A stretch of 64,000 nt of DNA from Collinsella aerofaciens (GTDB lineage: Bacteria; Actinomycetota; Coriobacteriia; Coriobacteriales; Coriobacteriaceae). The notes below the pieces were generated by a model that was not told where the DNA came from, ran no database searches, and was given only the letters and a program-made list of their open reading frames with translations. The stretch's first letter is position 1. Every line of letters begins with the position of its first letter. Shown here in pieces: positions 15,942 to 27,139 of the stretch. The DNA lies in assembly GCF_963360655.1 (NCBI RefSeq), contig NZ_OY725712.1, positions 186,001 to 250,000 of the forward strand, written 5' to 3'. The position numbers and the translations under genes are program-made.

Positions 15942-17396
15942 GTGACAGAAACGTTTGATATCGCGATTGTCGGCGCGGGCATCACCGGATGCGCCATCGC
16001 GCGGCAGCTCGCGAGGTTTGACCTTTCCATTTGTGTGGTCGAGGCGGCTAACGATATTGCGCTAGGCGCATCAAAAGCCAACGGCGGCCTGGTGCATGCA
16101 GGCTACGATCCGGCGCCGGGAACGGTAAAGGCGCAGGTCAACGCCCGTGGTTGCGAGCTATATGGCACGTGGGCCCAGGAGCTGGGCTTTCTGTTCTGCC
16201 GAACCGGGTCGATGGTGTTGGGCTTTAACGACGAGGACCGCGCACACCTGGAGCAGCTGAGCAAGAATGGCCTGGCCAACGGCGTGCCCGAGCTATCGAT
16301 CATTGGCCCCGAGCGCATCCACGAGCTGGAGCCGCGCGCCAGCGCCAATGCAACGTGCGCGTTGTGGTGCCCCTCGACTGGGTTTGTCGACCCGTTTGAG
16401 GTTGCCATCGCCGCGCTGGAGAACGCCGTGGCCAACGGGGTGACGTTTATGCGGTCCGCGTCGGTGGAAGCGATTGAAGTCGCGGGCACGGGCGACAACG
16501 CGCGCTTTACGCTGGCGACCCCCGCTGGCAACGTGCGCTGCCGCTACCTGATCAACGCCGCGGGCAACGGTGCCGCGGACATCTCGCACATGGCCGGCGC
16601 CGAGGAGTTTCAGATGGTCTGGCGCCAGGGCAACATCGTAGTGCTGGACAAGGAGCCGTGCGCGCTCATGCCGCTCTACCCCGTTCCCACGCCGGTGTCC
16701 AAGGGCGTTATCGTCACGGGCACCGTACATGGCAACACCGTGATTACCGCGACGGCCGCCGTGCGCGAGCCAGGCGACACGCAGACCTATGCAAGCGATG
16801 TGAACGCGCTGCTGACGGGAGCGCGCAAGCTGGTGCCCGATCTAGACACACGCCGCGTGGTGCGCGCGTTTGCCGGCGGACGTCCGGTCATTCAGGGGAC
16901 CAACGACTTCTTTATTGGGCAGTCGGACGTGGTTTCGGGACTGTTCCAGGCCGCGGGCATTCAGTCGCCGGGCGTGGCAAGCGCGCCGGCCATTGCCGAG
17001 CGCATGGAGCAGGTGCTGCGCGATGCCGGCGTGGCTCTGCGCGAACGGGACGACTGGGACCCTATACGCCGCGCGCCGGACGACTTCGACCGTGCGCCGC
17101 TCGCGCGCAAGGAAAAGCTGATTGAGTCCGACCCCGCGTGGGGGCAGATCGTCTGCCGCTGCGAGACGGTGCCCGAGGCCGAGATCGTGGCCGCAATCCG
17201 ACGCCGCCCGGGCGCGGTTTCGGTCGAGGGCGTCAAGCGCCGCTGCCGTGCCGGCATGGGTCGGTGCCAGAGTGGCTTTTGCCAGAGCCGCGTGGTGGCG
17301 ATTCTGGCCCGCGAGCTGGGGTGTGACCCCAGCAAGGTGCTGCTGGAGGATGCCGGATCTTGGCTGGTCGAGGGACCGCTGAAGGGGGTGCGCTAG
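15942..17396 (+). CDS. GlpA-like FAD-dependent dehydrogenase with C-terminal [2Fe-2S] domain
   Basis: 484 aa from GTG 15942 with GGGAGG upstream. It begins with the FAD motif IAIVGAGITGCAIARQL and the DAO-fold region (GASKANGGLVHAGYDP). The C-terminal domain IVCRCETVPEAEIVAAIRRRP ... KRRCRAGMGRCQSGFC is a BFD-like [2Fe-2S] domain with four cysteines. This architecture, with the two genes downstream, matches a known three-gene set (GlpA-like, NAD/FAD oxidoreductase, DUF1667) of anaerobes such as Thermotoga, tied to glycerol-3-phosphate or 2-hydroxyacid oxidation. The substrate here is not defined. Its stop is one base before the next start. Confidence 0.85.
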   Translation: MTETFDIAIVGAGITGCAIARQLARFDLSICVVEAANDIALGASKANGGLVHAGYDPAPGTVKAQVNARGCELYGTWAQELGFLFCRTGSMVLGFNDEDRAHLEQLSKNGLANGVPELSIIGPERIHELEPRASANATCALWCPSTGFVDPFEVAIAALENAVANGVTFMRSASVEAIEVAGTGDNARFTLATPAGNVRCRYLINAAGNGAADISHMAGAEEFQMVWRQGNIVVLDKEPCALMPLYPVPTPVSKGVIVTGTVHGNTVITATAAVREPGDTQTYASDVNALLTGARKLVPDLDTRRVVRAFAGGRPVIQGTNDFFIGQSDVVSGLFQAAGIQSPGVASAPAIAERMEQVLRDAGVALRERDDWDPIRRAPDDFDRAPLARKEKLIESDPAWGQIVCRCETVPEAEIVAAIRRRPGAVSVEGVKRRCRAGMGRCQSGFCQSRVVAILARELGCDPSKVLLEDAGSWLVEGPLKGVR

Positions 17397-17397
17397 G

Positions 17398-18798
17398 ATG
17401 GCGACGTTTGGTATGCGCGACGATCGCGCGGAGACCGGAGCTGTAGCGTCGGTGTCGACGCAGGCGTTCGACGTGGTCGTTATCGGCGGCGGACCTGCCG
17501 GCATGGCGGCCGCGCTTTCCGCGCATAAGGCCAGCGCGCGCGTGGCTATCGTGGAGCGCGAGCAGCATCTGGGCGGAATCCTCCGCCAGTGCATCCATCC
17601 CGGCTTTGGACTATCGCACTTTAAGCAGGAGCTCACCGGCCCCGAGTATGCGCAGCGCTTTATCGACCAGGTGCGCGCGACCGACATTGCGCCGTTCTTG
17701 GACAGCATGGTGATTGGGATTGATTCGGGTGAGGGCGCGGCCGCGAGCGCGTCGGGCGTGAACGAGGCTCCGAGAGCCACCGCAGCCCACACCGTCACGC
17801 TCATGAGCCCCACTGGCATGCTGCAGCTCACAGGACGTGCGGTCGTTCTTGCTATGGGTTGCCGTGAGCGCACGCGCAGCGAGATCAAGATTCCCGGTAG
17901 CCGCCCCGCCGGCGTGTTTACGGCCGGCCTGGCGCAGCGATACATCAATATCGAAAACCTCAAGCCCGGCTCGCGTGCCGTCATTTTGGGCTCGGGTGAC
18001 ATCGGACTTATCATGGCGCGCCGCTGCACGCTCGAGGGGATTTCGGTCGAGGGCGTGTACGAGCTCATGCCGTACGCCAACGGCCTGCGCCGCAATGTGA
18101 AGAACTGCCTGCACGACTTTGGAATTCCGCTGCACCTGTCCACCACCGTCACACGCGTGATCGGGCACAACCGCGTGGAAGCGGTCGAGGTAAGCCAAGT
18201 CGACGAACATCTGGCGCCCATTGCCGGAACGGAGCGCATCGTTCCGTGCGACACGCTGCTGCTTTCGGTGGGATTGATTCCCGAGAACGAGCTTTCAGTG
18301 GGCGCGGGCGTTGAGCTTGACCCACGCACGCGCGGCGCCGTGGTTGATCAGAGCCTGCAAACGGGCGTGCCGGGCATCTTTGCCTGCGGCAACGTACTGC
18401 ACGTGCACGATTTGGCCGACAACGTGACGACCGAGTCCGATCGCGCCGGTGCGGCCGCGGCGGCGTACGCGCTGGGCGGCAGCGCTGGGGCCGATGCGGG
18501 CGCTGCGGGCGCGAATTGCCAGCTCAAGGTCTCCCCTGCCGGCAACGCGGGCTACGCGCTGCCGGCACGCATTACGGCTGTGGCACTCACCAAACTCAAC
18601 TTCCGCGTCCGCCGACCGGTCGACGCCGCCTGCGTACGAATCCTAGCCGACGGCAAGGAGCTGTTCGCCGGCAAGGTCCGAGCGTTTAAGCCGAGCGTTA
18701 TGGAAAGCTTCCCGCTGCCGGCAAAGGTGATTCAGCGCACACTCGACCTGGGTGCCAGCGAGATTGTCCTATCCGTCGACCCCGTCGAGGAGGCATAA
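17398..18798 (+). CDS. Pyridine nucleotide-disulfide type FAD oxidoreductase
   Basis: 466 aa. An N-terminal FAD site (VVVIGGGPAGMAAAL) is followed by LGGILRQCIHPGFG, typical of the subunit that partners the GlpA-like protein, and a second Rossmann motif (AVILGSGDIGLIMARR) binds NAD(P)H. The C-terminal ATG-like motif GIFACGNVLHVHDLADNV belongs to the FAD domain. It likely passes electrons between NAD(P)H and the neighbouring iron-sulfur flavoprotein. One base separates it from the upstream gene and three from the downstream gene. Confidence 0.85.
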   Translation: MATFGMRDDRAETGAVASVSTQAFDVVVIGGGPAGMAAALSAHKASARVAIVEREQHLGGILRQCIHPGFGLSHFKQELTGPEYAQRFIDQVRATDIAPFLDSMVIGIDSGEGAAASASGVNEAPRATAAHTVTLMSPTGMLQLTGRAVVLAMGCRERTRSEIKIPGSRPAGVFTAGLAQRYINIENLKPGSRAVILGSGDIGLIMARRCTLEGISVEGVYELMPYANGLRRNVKNCLHDFGIPLHLSTTVTRVIGHNRVEAVEVSQVDEHLAPIAGTERIVPCDTLLLSVGLIPENELSVGAGVELDPRTRGAVVDQSLQTGVPGIFACGNVLHVHDLADNVTTESDRAGAAAAAYALGGSAGADAGAAGANCQLKVSPAGNAGYALPARITAVALTKLNFRVRRPVDAACVRILADGKELFAGKVRAFKPSVMESFPLPAKVIQRTLDLGASEIVLSVDPVEEA

Positions 18799-18801
18799 AC
18801 T

Positions 18802-19212
18802 ATGAGCGATAACGTGATCGAAACGCTCAAGTTCAACTGCACCATCTGCCCATCCGAGTGCCTCCTGACCGTGGAGGTGGAGCGTGACGCAGACGGCGCC
18901 GTGGCAGAGGTGCGCTCCGTGACCGGCAACAGATGCCCGCGCGGTGATAAGTTCGCACATCAGGAGCTCACCTGCCCCATGCGCGTGCTCACCACAACCG
19001 TGGCCGTATCTGGCGGCGACGAGGCGCTGCTACCCGTGCGCACGGCCGAAGCCATCCCGCTAGAACTCCACGCCCAAGCCATGGCCCTCATCCGAGGCCT
19101 GGTCGTCAACGCCCCCATCCGCATGGGCGACGTCGTCCTCCCCGACCTCCTCAACACCAACATCAACCTAATCGCCAGCATGGACATCGACCGAGCCCAA
19201 GTAGCTAATTAG
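18802..19212 (+). CDS. DUF1667 protein, third component of the GlpA-like operon
   Basis: 136 aa. The N-terminus has CTICPSECLLTVEVE and later NRCPRGDKFAHQE and CPMRVLTTTV, the cysteine pattern of DUF1667. The four or five cysteines could hold an iron-sulfur cluster. The family always accompanies the two oxidoreductases encoded just upstream, so it is presumably a small electron-transfer or structural subunit. Confidence 0.85.
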   Translation: MSDNVIETLKFNCTICPSECLLTVEVERDADGAVAEVRSVTGNRCPRGDKFAHQELTCPMRVLTTTVAVSGGDEALLPVRTAEAIPLELHAQAMALIRGLVVNAPIRMGDVVLPDLLNTNINLIASMDIDRAQVAN

Positions 19213-19259
19213 GGACGGGCTCTTTTAGCTACCCCGCCATCCACCCCGCCCCTCCTCAA

Positions 19260-19322
19260 TTGCGGTGAAATAGTTCCTGATTTCCGCCAAAACCCCGGCA
19301 TCCAGGAACTATTCCACCGCAA
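19260..19322 (+). repeat. 3'-end palindrome family, copy 1
   Basis: Arms 19260-19279 and 19303-19322 match 19 of 20 bases (TTGCGGTGAAATAGTTCCTG). Relative to the other three copies the inner seven bases differ on both sides in a compensating way, so the stem is kept. It lies 47 bases after the DUF1667 stop, in the sense direction, behind a C-rich flank. Confidence 0.8.
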
Positions 19323-19440
19323 CTATCCTTGGAATCGGTATTTAGCCTGTGTCTACTTTAGTGTCATTTCAAAACTATGCCGGATTACGGGGCCGATTCG
19401 TAGACCCCCATCCATACCGGCAATTTTCGATTTTTGATAA

Positions 19441-19448
19441 GCCGTCTA
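19441..19448. repeat. Target-site duplication, left copy (GCCGTCTA)
   Basis: The 8 bases GCCGTCTA directly precede the left insertion end and recur at 20955-20962 directly after the right end. 8-9 bp duplications are typical for the IS256 family. Confidence 0.88.
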
Positions 19449-20954
19449 GGTCGCGCGCGCAGACGTGGTGTAAGAGTGTCCTGAGGTCCGTCGCTGCAAG
19501 TCCCGATGTTACTCCTTCTTGAGGCCGTGCTTCTCGACTATCTCGTCCACTATCTCCCTGGCGCGCCGCCCGAGCGCGCGGCGCCTCCCCTCTGTCGGGG
19601 CCGGCCTGTCCGCGGGCTCGGCGAAGCCCTCGGCGGCCGAGGCCTCGGAGAACATGCGCTGCTGGGACCACTGCCCCTCGGTCTCCATGAGGCTCGCGCA
19701 CGTCAGGCGCAGCATCGACTCCCTCGAGGGGAAGGACTGCACGACCCTGTAGCGGCGCTTGATCTCGCGGTTGGCGCGCTCCTGGACGTTGTTGGTGCGG
19801 AGCTTGGCCCAGTGCGCCCTGGGGAAGGCCGTGAACGCCAGCGCGGAGTCCTCGGCCTGCTCGAAGACCTCGCCGGCCCTGGCGGACACCGACGCCACCC
19901 AGGGCGCCGCCTCGGCCCACACGCAGCGCGCGAGGTCGGGGTCGTCCTGGTAGACCGCGGCGTGCACGAGGTCCCTGACGGCCGCCTTGGAGTCCTCGGG
20001 CCTGCCCGAGCAGGCGCTCTGGAGGTTGCGCTGCAGGTGCGTCACGCAGCGCTGCCAGGCGCAGCCCTGGAACAGGCGCGAGACGGCGGCCACGAGCCCG
20101 GCGTGGCTGTCGGAGACCACGAGGCGAACGCCGGCCAGCCCGCGCTCGCGCAGCCCGCCGAGGAACGCCGCCCAGGAGTCCTCGCTCTCGGTGTCGACCA
20201 CGTCGCAGCCCAGGAAGTGCTTGCGCCCGTCGGCGCCCAGCCCGATCGCGGTCACGACGCCCTGCGAGACGACCGACGAGCCGACCCTGCAGCTCATGTA
20301 GGTGGCGTCGAGCCACAGGTAGCAGCACGGCGTGCCCGACAGGTCGCGGCGGCGGAACTCCGCCACCTCGGCGTCGAGGTCGGAGCAGAGGCTCGAGACC
20401 TCCGAGCTCGACAGCGAGGATATGCCCAGCTTGGACGCCACGCGCTCGACCTTGCGGGTGGACACGCCGCACACGTACATCTCCTGCACGATGGCGGCCA
20501 CCGAGGTGTCGACGCGCGACCATCGCGCGAGCATGCCCTCGGGGTAGTAGGTGCCGTGCCTGAGCTTGGGTATCTCGAGCTCCACGTCGCCCACGGCGGT
20601 CTTGAGCGACCTGGGGCGGTAGCCGTTGCGGCTGTTCTCCCTGCCGTCGCTGCGCTCGTTGCGGCCCGCGCCGCACATCTGCTGGGCCTCGGAGTCCATC
20701 AGCGCGTTCATCACGCCGCCCAGCACCCTGCACGCGAACTCGCGCGCGTCGCCGCACTCCTGCCAAAGCCTCGCCGCCTCGAGGGCCTCGTCGCGGCCGA
20801 GGCGCAGTACACTCTCTTCTTGGGGCATCGCCTTTCCTTCCATTCGTCACCTTCATTACTCCAACGACGAATTCTAGGCGGTGTCCCCTCCCTTTCAAGA
20901 AAGGGAAGAGGCGGGGCATGCCCCGCCTCTTACACCACATCTCTGCGCGCTACC
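19449..20954 (-). mobile_element. IS256-family insertion sequence, 1506 bp, apparently intact
   Basis: The ends are inverted repeats: 24 of the first 28 bases match (both begin GGT, share GCGCGC and GTGGTGTAAGAG). The element encodes one full-length transposase and is flanked by the perfect 8-bp duplication GCCGTCTA. A perfect palindrome at 20906-20931 (GAGGCGGGGC and its complement) lies between the right end and the transposase start and may block outside transcription. Confidence 0.92.
19509..20843 (-). CDS. IS256-family transposase
   Basis: 444 aa, full length for the family. The DDE residues fit LWLDATYM (first Asp), VVSDSHAGL (second Asp, the SDxHxGL box of IS256) and NNVQERANREIKRR (Glu). 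The N-terminal region has the family start with CGAGRNERSDGRENSRNGYR. The frame is intact, so the element may still move. ATG 20843 is preceded by AAGGTGAC; an internal ATG five codons later also has a good ribosome site. Confidence 0.95.
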   Translation of the reverse strand: MEGKAMPQEESVLRLGRDEALEAARLWQECGDAREFACRVLGGVMNALMDSEAQQMCGAGRNERSDGRENSRNGYRPRSLKTAVGDVELEIPKLRHGTYYPEGMLARWSRVDTSVAAIVQEMYVCGVSTRKVERVASKLGISSLSSSEVSSLCSDLDAEVAEFRRRDLSGTPCCYLWLDATYMSCRVGSSVVSQGVVTAIGLGADGRKHFLGCDVVDTESEDSWAAFLGGLRERGLAGVRLVVSDSHAGLVAAVSRLFQGCAWQRCVTHLQRNLQSACSGRPEDSKAAVRDLVHAAVYQDDPDLARCVWAEAAPWVASVSARAGEVFEQAEDSALAFTAFPRAHWAKLRTNNVQERANREIKRRYRVVQSFPSRESMLRLTCASLMETEGQWSQQRMFSEASAAEGFAEPADRPAPTEGRRRALGRRAREIVDEIVEKHGLKKE

Positions 20955-20962
20955 GCCGTCTA
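20955..20962. repeat. Target-site duplication, right copy (GCCGTCTA)
   Basis: Identical to 19441-19448. It is followed by CCTGCGG, exactly as in the empty homologous site at 22393-22407. Confidence 0.88.
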
Positions 20963-21180
20963 CCTGCGGTTTTAAATTCGCAATTATTTCCATGGTCAAG
21001 CAATACAGGTCCAGCCCCGTAATCCGCCATACTTTTGAAACCAGCCCATTTGGGACTGGCCTCTTATGGCTACTTTTACCTATTAGCCCGCAAGTTTGAC
21101 GCAGCTAAAATAGCCCCGTCCCAAATTGACTACCCTGGCATTGGGGATACCATGGTGGCAGCCTAGCGAAAGGATGTTTC

Positions 21181-22269
21181 ATGGCACATGTCGATGACCA
21201 GCGTGTGGCGCGCGTGCTCGATGCGCTCGAGGCTCAGCACCCCGGCGCACAGCTGCTCGTAAACGACCCGTGGTCGATTTATTACCTGACCGGTTTTTAT
21301 GCCGATATGTTCGAGCGTTTTTGCGGTGTGCTGCTCGCGAGCGATGACGAGCCCGTAATCTTGGTCAACGCCCTGCATCAGCTGCCCGAGTACGACAATG
21401 CCCGCGTTGCCTACCACACCGATACCGATGTCGTGGCCGATGCCATCGCGCGCGAGATCGATCCGACCAAGCCGCTTGGCATCGATACCGTCATGCGCTC
21501 CGGCTTTTTGATGCCCCTTCTGGAGCGCCACGCCGCAAGCGAGTTTTTCCTGGGCGACTTTGCCGTCACCGCCGCGCGCACCTACAAGGATGCCGCCGAG
21601 CAGGAACTCATGCGTGCATCTTCGGCCGCCAACGACGCCGTGATGGCCGACGCGATCAAACTCGTCCACGAGGGCGTAACGGAGCGCGAAATTGCCGACC
21701 AGATGCTCGGCCTGTATCGAAAGCACGGCTGCGAGGGCTTTAGCTTTCCGCCGATCGTGAGCTTTGGCGCCAACGCCGGCGACCCGCATCACGAGCCCGA
21801 CGACACCGTGCTCAAGCGTGGCGACGTGGTGCTGTTCGACATTGGTGGACGTCGCCGCAACTATTGCTCGGACATGACGCGCACGTTCTTTTGGGGCGAG
21901 CCGGACGAGGAGACGGCACGCATCTACGACATCGTGCGCCGTGCCAACGAGGCCGCCGAAGCGCTTATCGCGCCGGGCGTTCGTATGTGCGACCTGGACC
22001 GCGCCGCGCGCGACGTGATTGAGGATGCGGGCTATGGGCAGTACTTTACGCATCGCCTGGGTCACTCGATCGGCCTGCAGGATCACGAGCCGGGCGACGT
22101 CTCGCTCGTCAACGAGCAGGTTGTCGAGCCGGGCATGACCTTCTCCATCGAGCCGGGCATCTACCTCCCCGGTCACACCGGCGTCCGCATCGAGGACTTG
22201 GCCTTGGTGACCGAGTCCGGCGTCGAGATTCTCAACGCCTACCCCCACGATCCAGTCCGCCTAGACTAG
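21181..22269 (+). CDS. M24-family Xaa-Pro aminopeptidase-like metallopeptidase
   Basis: 362 aa with AAAGGA upstream. The C-terminal pita-bread domain shows the metal ligands: Asp in VLFDIGGRRR, Asp in NYCSDMTRTF, His in HRLGHSIGLQDHE, Glu in FSIEPGIYLPG and Glu in GVRIEDLALV. The N-terminal domain (NDPWSIYYLTGFYADMFERF) is creatinase/prolidase-like. It probably cleaves N-terminal residues before proline or dipeptides in the cytoplasm. It stands alone, with repeat elements on both sides. Confidence 0.9.
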   Translation: MAHVDDQRVARVLDALEAQHPGAQLLVNDPWSIYYLTGFYADMFERFCGVLLASDDEPVILVNALHQLPEYDNARVAYHTDTDVVADAIAREIDPTKPLGIDTVMRSGFLMPLLERHAASEFFLGDFAVTAARTYKDAAEQELMRASSAANDAVMADAIKLVHEGVTEREIADQMLGLYRKHGCEGFSFPPIVSFGANAGDPHHEPDDTVLKRGDVVLFDIGGRRRNYCSDMTRTFFWGEPDEETARIYDIVRRANEAAEALIAPGVRMCDLDRAARDVIEDAGYGQYFTHRLGHSIGLQDHEPGDVSLVNEQVVEPGMTFSIEPGIYLPGHTGVRIEDLALVTESGVEILNAYPHDPVRLD

Positions 22270-22326
22270 GCAATGCGGCAAAGGGACAGCCCCTTTGCCG
22301 CATCACATGAATGTCGCCACAAAAAC

Positions 22327-22464
22327 GGCCTATCTACTACGTTTAACCCGCATGGGTCGACCATAACCGACTTTTCGCAAAATCCGCAAGCCGTCTACCT
22401 GCGGTTTTAATTTCGCAATGTTCCGTGTGGTCGAGGGTAACCGGTCAAACGTAGTAGACAGGCC
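22327..22464. repeat. Palindromic element, uninterrupted copy
   Basis: Arms 22327-22348 and 22443-22464 are complementary at 20 of 22 positions, and on the minus-strand RNA the two exceptions are G-U pairs. The 94-base middle, with GCCGTCTACCTGCGG, matches the core of the element split by the insertion sequence, whereas the arms are unrelated to those of that copy. The gap 22270-22618 holds only this and the next repeat. Confidence 0.8.
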
Positions 22465-22537
22465 AATTTCATGGCAAGCGAGTCGACTCGGGGCACAGGG
22501 CAGCCAAAAAAGCCCCGTCCCAAATTGACTGCTTTTG

Positions 22538-22604
22538 AGTTGCGGTGATATACGGCCTGTTTGAGGCTTCTGGCTTGTAAAACAGTCCGTATTTCACCGC
22601 AACT
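22538..22604 (-). repeat. 3'-end palindrome family, copy 2
   Basis: 23-base arms 22538-22560 and 22582-22604 with two mismatches (TTGCGGTGAAATACGG type). Read on the minus strand it begins 14 bases after the folC stop, again with a C-rich flank between stop and stem. Confidence 0.8.
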
Positions 22605-22618
22605 GATGAGGGGATGGG

Positions 22619-23962
22619 TTAACGGAGCAGGCCGGCCACTTCGCCGGCTAGGGTGATGGTGCCGGCTGCTACGAAGGGCTCGCCTGCGGCCTTGAAAGCT
22701 GCAAGGGCCTCGGAAACGCTGGAGTACACGCCTGCGAGCTTATCGGCATCAACGAGGGCAGCGAGCTCCTCCGCCGGCAGGGCGCGGTCGGAATCGGTCT
22801 GGGTCACGACTACGCGTGGAAAGGCGGGAATCAGCACGTCGACGATGCCTGCCACGTCCTTGTCGGCCAGCGCAGCGCACAGCAGCGTGGGGCGATTCTC
22901 CACGCACGGATCGATCTCGTCCAACGCGCTCACAAAGTTCTCGCAGCTCTGGGGGTTATGGCAGGCGTCGATCAGCTTGAGCGGATCGGTTCCCAGCACA
23001 TCAAAGCGACCCGGCGTGGGGCAGCCCATAAGAGAAGCGTCGAGCGACTCGTGGTCGAGCTCGCGGCCCAGATAGCCCTCGCACAGCATAATCGCACACG
23101 CGGCATTCTGCGGCTGATATGCCGGCTTGACCATACTCGACGTATAGATCGCACGCGGCGTGGTGCAGCTGAACTCAACCGTGTCGCCCACATGCGCCGG
23201 CACCTTAGTCGTGACATGGCTCACCACGAGCGGCACCACACCGCATTCGCGGCAACGGGCATCCATCACGCGCTGAACACTTGCCTCATGCGTGCCCTCG
23301 CCCAGAACAACCAGGCGTCCGGGCTTAATGACCGCAGCCTTCTCACCCGCAATGGCCTCGAGCGTATCGCCCAAAATACGTGTGTGATCGAGCCCAATAC
23401 CCGTAATGGCAACGGCGACGGGATCGGTCGCACTCGTGGCGTCCCAACGACCGCCCATGCCAACCTCGAGCACGGCAACATCCACCGCGGCCTCGGCAAA
23501 CACCACAAGTGCGGCGGCCGTCAGCAGGTCAAACGGAGTAATGGTATAGGCGCGCTCCCCCGCCGCCACACGGTGCGCATTCACCCGACGTCCCGCCTCA
23601 ACAGCGGCAGAAACGCCACGGGCAAAGGCCTCGTCACTCACAACGCGCCCATCGACCTCCATGCGCTCGGGATAACGCACCAGCTGCGGCGACGTATACA
23701 GCGCGGTTTTTAACCCCTCACCACGAAGGATGGCAGCCGAAAAACGCGTGGTCGAAGTCTTGCCATTGGTACCGGCGACCTGAATGCAATCAAAGTACTC
23801 GTCCGGGCGCCCCAACTCATCGAGCATATCGACAACCGTCTCAAGCAAAGGACCAGCATCCCCAGAAATCCGCCCCGTATCAGCAGCAAGCCCCACAGCC
23901 TCATCAAACGAAAGCAACTCAAACGAGAACGGAACGACATACGACCCAGAACGCTTAGCCAT
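22619..23962 (-). CDS. folC: Folylpolyglutamate synthase / dihydrofolate synthase
   Basis: 447 aa. The Mur-ligase ATP site reads QVAGTNGKTSTTRFSAAIL, followed by LYTSPQLVRYPERMEVDG and the conserved VLEVGMGGRWDATS and GLDHTRILGDT motifs of FolC. It adds glutamate to folates (and possibly to dihydropteroate) in the cytoplasm. It lies downstream of valS on the same strand, an arrangement common in Gram-positives, with a 280-base repeat-bearing gap between. Confidence 0.92.
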   Translation of the reverse strand: MAKRSGSYVVPFSFELLSFDEAVGLAADTGRISGDAGPLLETVVDMLDELGRPDEYFDCIQVAGTNGKTSTTRFSAAILRGEGLKTALYTSPQLVRYPERMEVDGRVVSDEAFARGVSAAVEAGRRVNAHRVAAGERAYTITPFDLLTAAALVVFAEAAVDVAVLEVGMGGRWDATSATDPVAVAITGIGLDHTRILGDTLEAIAGEKAAVIKPGRLVVLGEGTHEASVQRVMDARCRECGVVPLVVSHVTTKVPAHVGDTVEFSCTTPRAIYTSSMVKPAYQPQNAACAIMLCEGYLGRELDHESLDASLMGCPTPGRFDVLGTDPLKLIDACHNPQSCENFVSALDEIDPCVENRPTLLCAALADKDVAGIVDVLIPAFPRVVVTQTDSDRALPAEELAALVDADKLAGVYSSVSEALAAFKAAGEPFVAAGTITLAGEVAGLLR

Positions 23963-23984
23963 AACTCAAAGTCCCCCATAACAG

Positions 23985-24017
23985 AAAAAGAGGCCCACCA
24001 AAAAGAATGAGCCCCTC
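23985..24017 (-). terminator. Possible terminator between valS and folC
   Basis: On the minus strand an interrupted stem (GAGG/CCTC plus an inner four pairs with a 2-base bulge) is followed by TTTTTCTG just upstream of folC. The stem is weak, so the call is tentative. Confidence 0.35.
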
Positions 24018-24118
24018 GCGTTCAAAAAATCAGCCAAACACCGCTTTGCAGCGACCTCAAGGCCACAACCCAGTGGCCCTAACATTCCGGGCGCAGACAA
24101 CCACGTAAACGAACTGGG

Positions 24119-24227
24119 AGCGGTTTGGGGCTTTGCTCGATACAAGTTCCGCACGAGCCGAAGGCCACTTAATGTGGCCTTCGTGCGAGCAGGACTGTTC
24201 GCAGTAGCGAGCAATGCCCCAAACCGC
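24119..24227. repeat. Two-tier palindrome after valS (variable-arm family, copy A)
   Basis: The outer arms around 24120-24139 and 24208-24227 are complementary at 19 of 20 bases. The inner hairpin at 24150-24190 (GAAGGCCAC-TTAAT-GTGGCCTTC) carries the core shared with the copy before valS. See the copy at 26962-27074. Confidence 0.8.
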
Positions 24228-24244
24228 GCCCCCCCCAGTGACCC

Positions 24245-26941
<2,697 letters not shown>

Positions 26942-26961
26942 ATATTTCTCCCTTGCCCGTC

Positions 26962-27074
26962 GGCGTGTCCGCCTGCTTGGTTTTCGCTCGGTCAGGTCCT
27001 GACTCGCGCGAAGAGCACATTAAGTGCTCTTCGGCTCGTGCGGAATCTACGAAAACCAAGCAGGCGGACACGCC
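26962..27074. repeat. Two-tier palindrome before valS (variable-arm family, copy B)
   Basis: Perfect 25-base outer arms (26962-26986 and 27050-27074) enclose an inner hairpin GAAGAGCAC-ATTAA-GTGCTCTTC. The core read on the minus strand (TTCCGCACGAGCCGAAG... CTTCG) matches copy A read on the plus strand, with compensating changes in the stem, while the outer arms share nothing with copy A. Confidence 0.85.
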
Positions 27075-27139
27075 TTAGGTATCGATTACTTCAGTCTGAA
27101 GGTACTAACTTGACAATCTCACAGAATAGCACAGGCATA

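Larger units (their letters stand above)
19367..21040. repeat. Palindromic element split by the insertion sequence
   Basis: The outer 27 bases (19367-19393 and 21014-21040) are inverted copies with two mismatches. Inside them, 19394-19448 and 20955-21013 match the core of the uninterrupted element at 22327-22464 (for example GCCGTCTACCTGCGG). Without the insertion and one target copy the element would be 160 bp. Confidence 0.8.

Noticed and set aside
19375-20940. 521-codon minus-strand frame across the insertion sequence
   Set aside because: Arg/Gly-rich shadow in another frame of the transposase gene, which has clear DDE motifs.
19367-21040. The outer 27-base inverted repeats as the ends of the insertion sequence
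   Set aside because: The flanks outside them share no duplication, whereas the inner ends at 19449 and 20954 have matching terminal repeats and a perfect 8-bp duplication; the outer pair belongs to the older palindrome.
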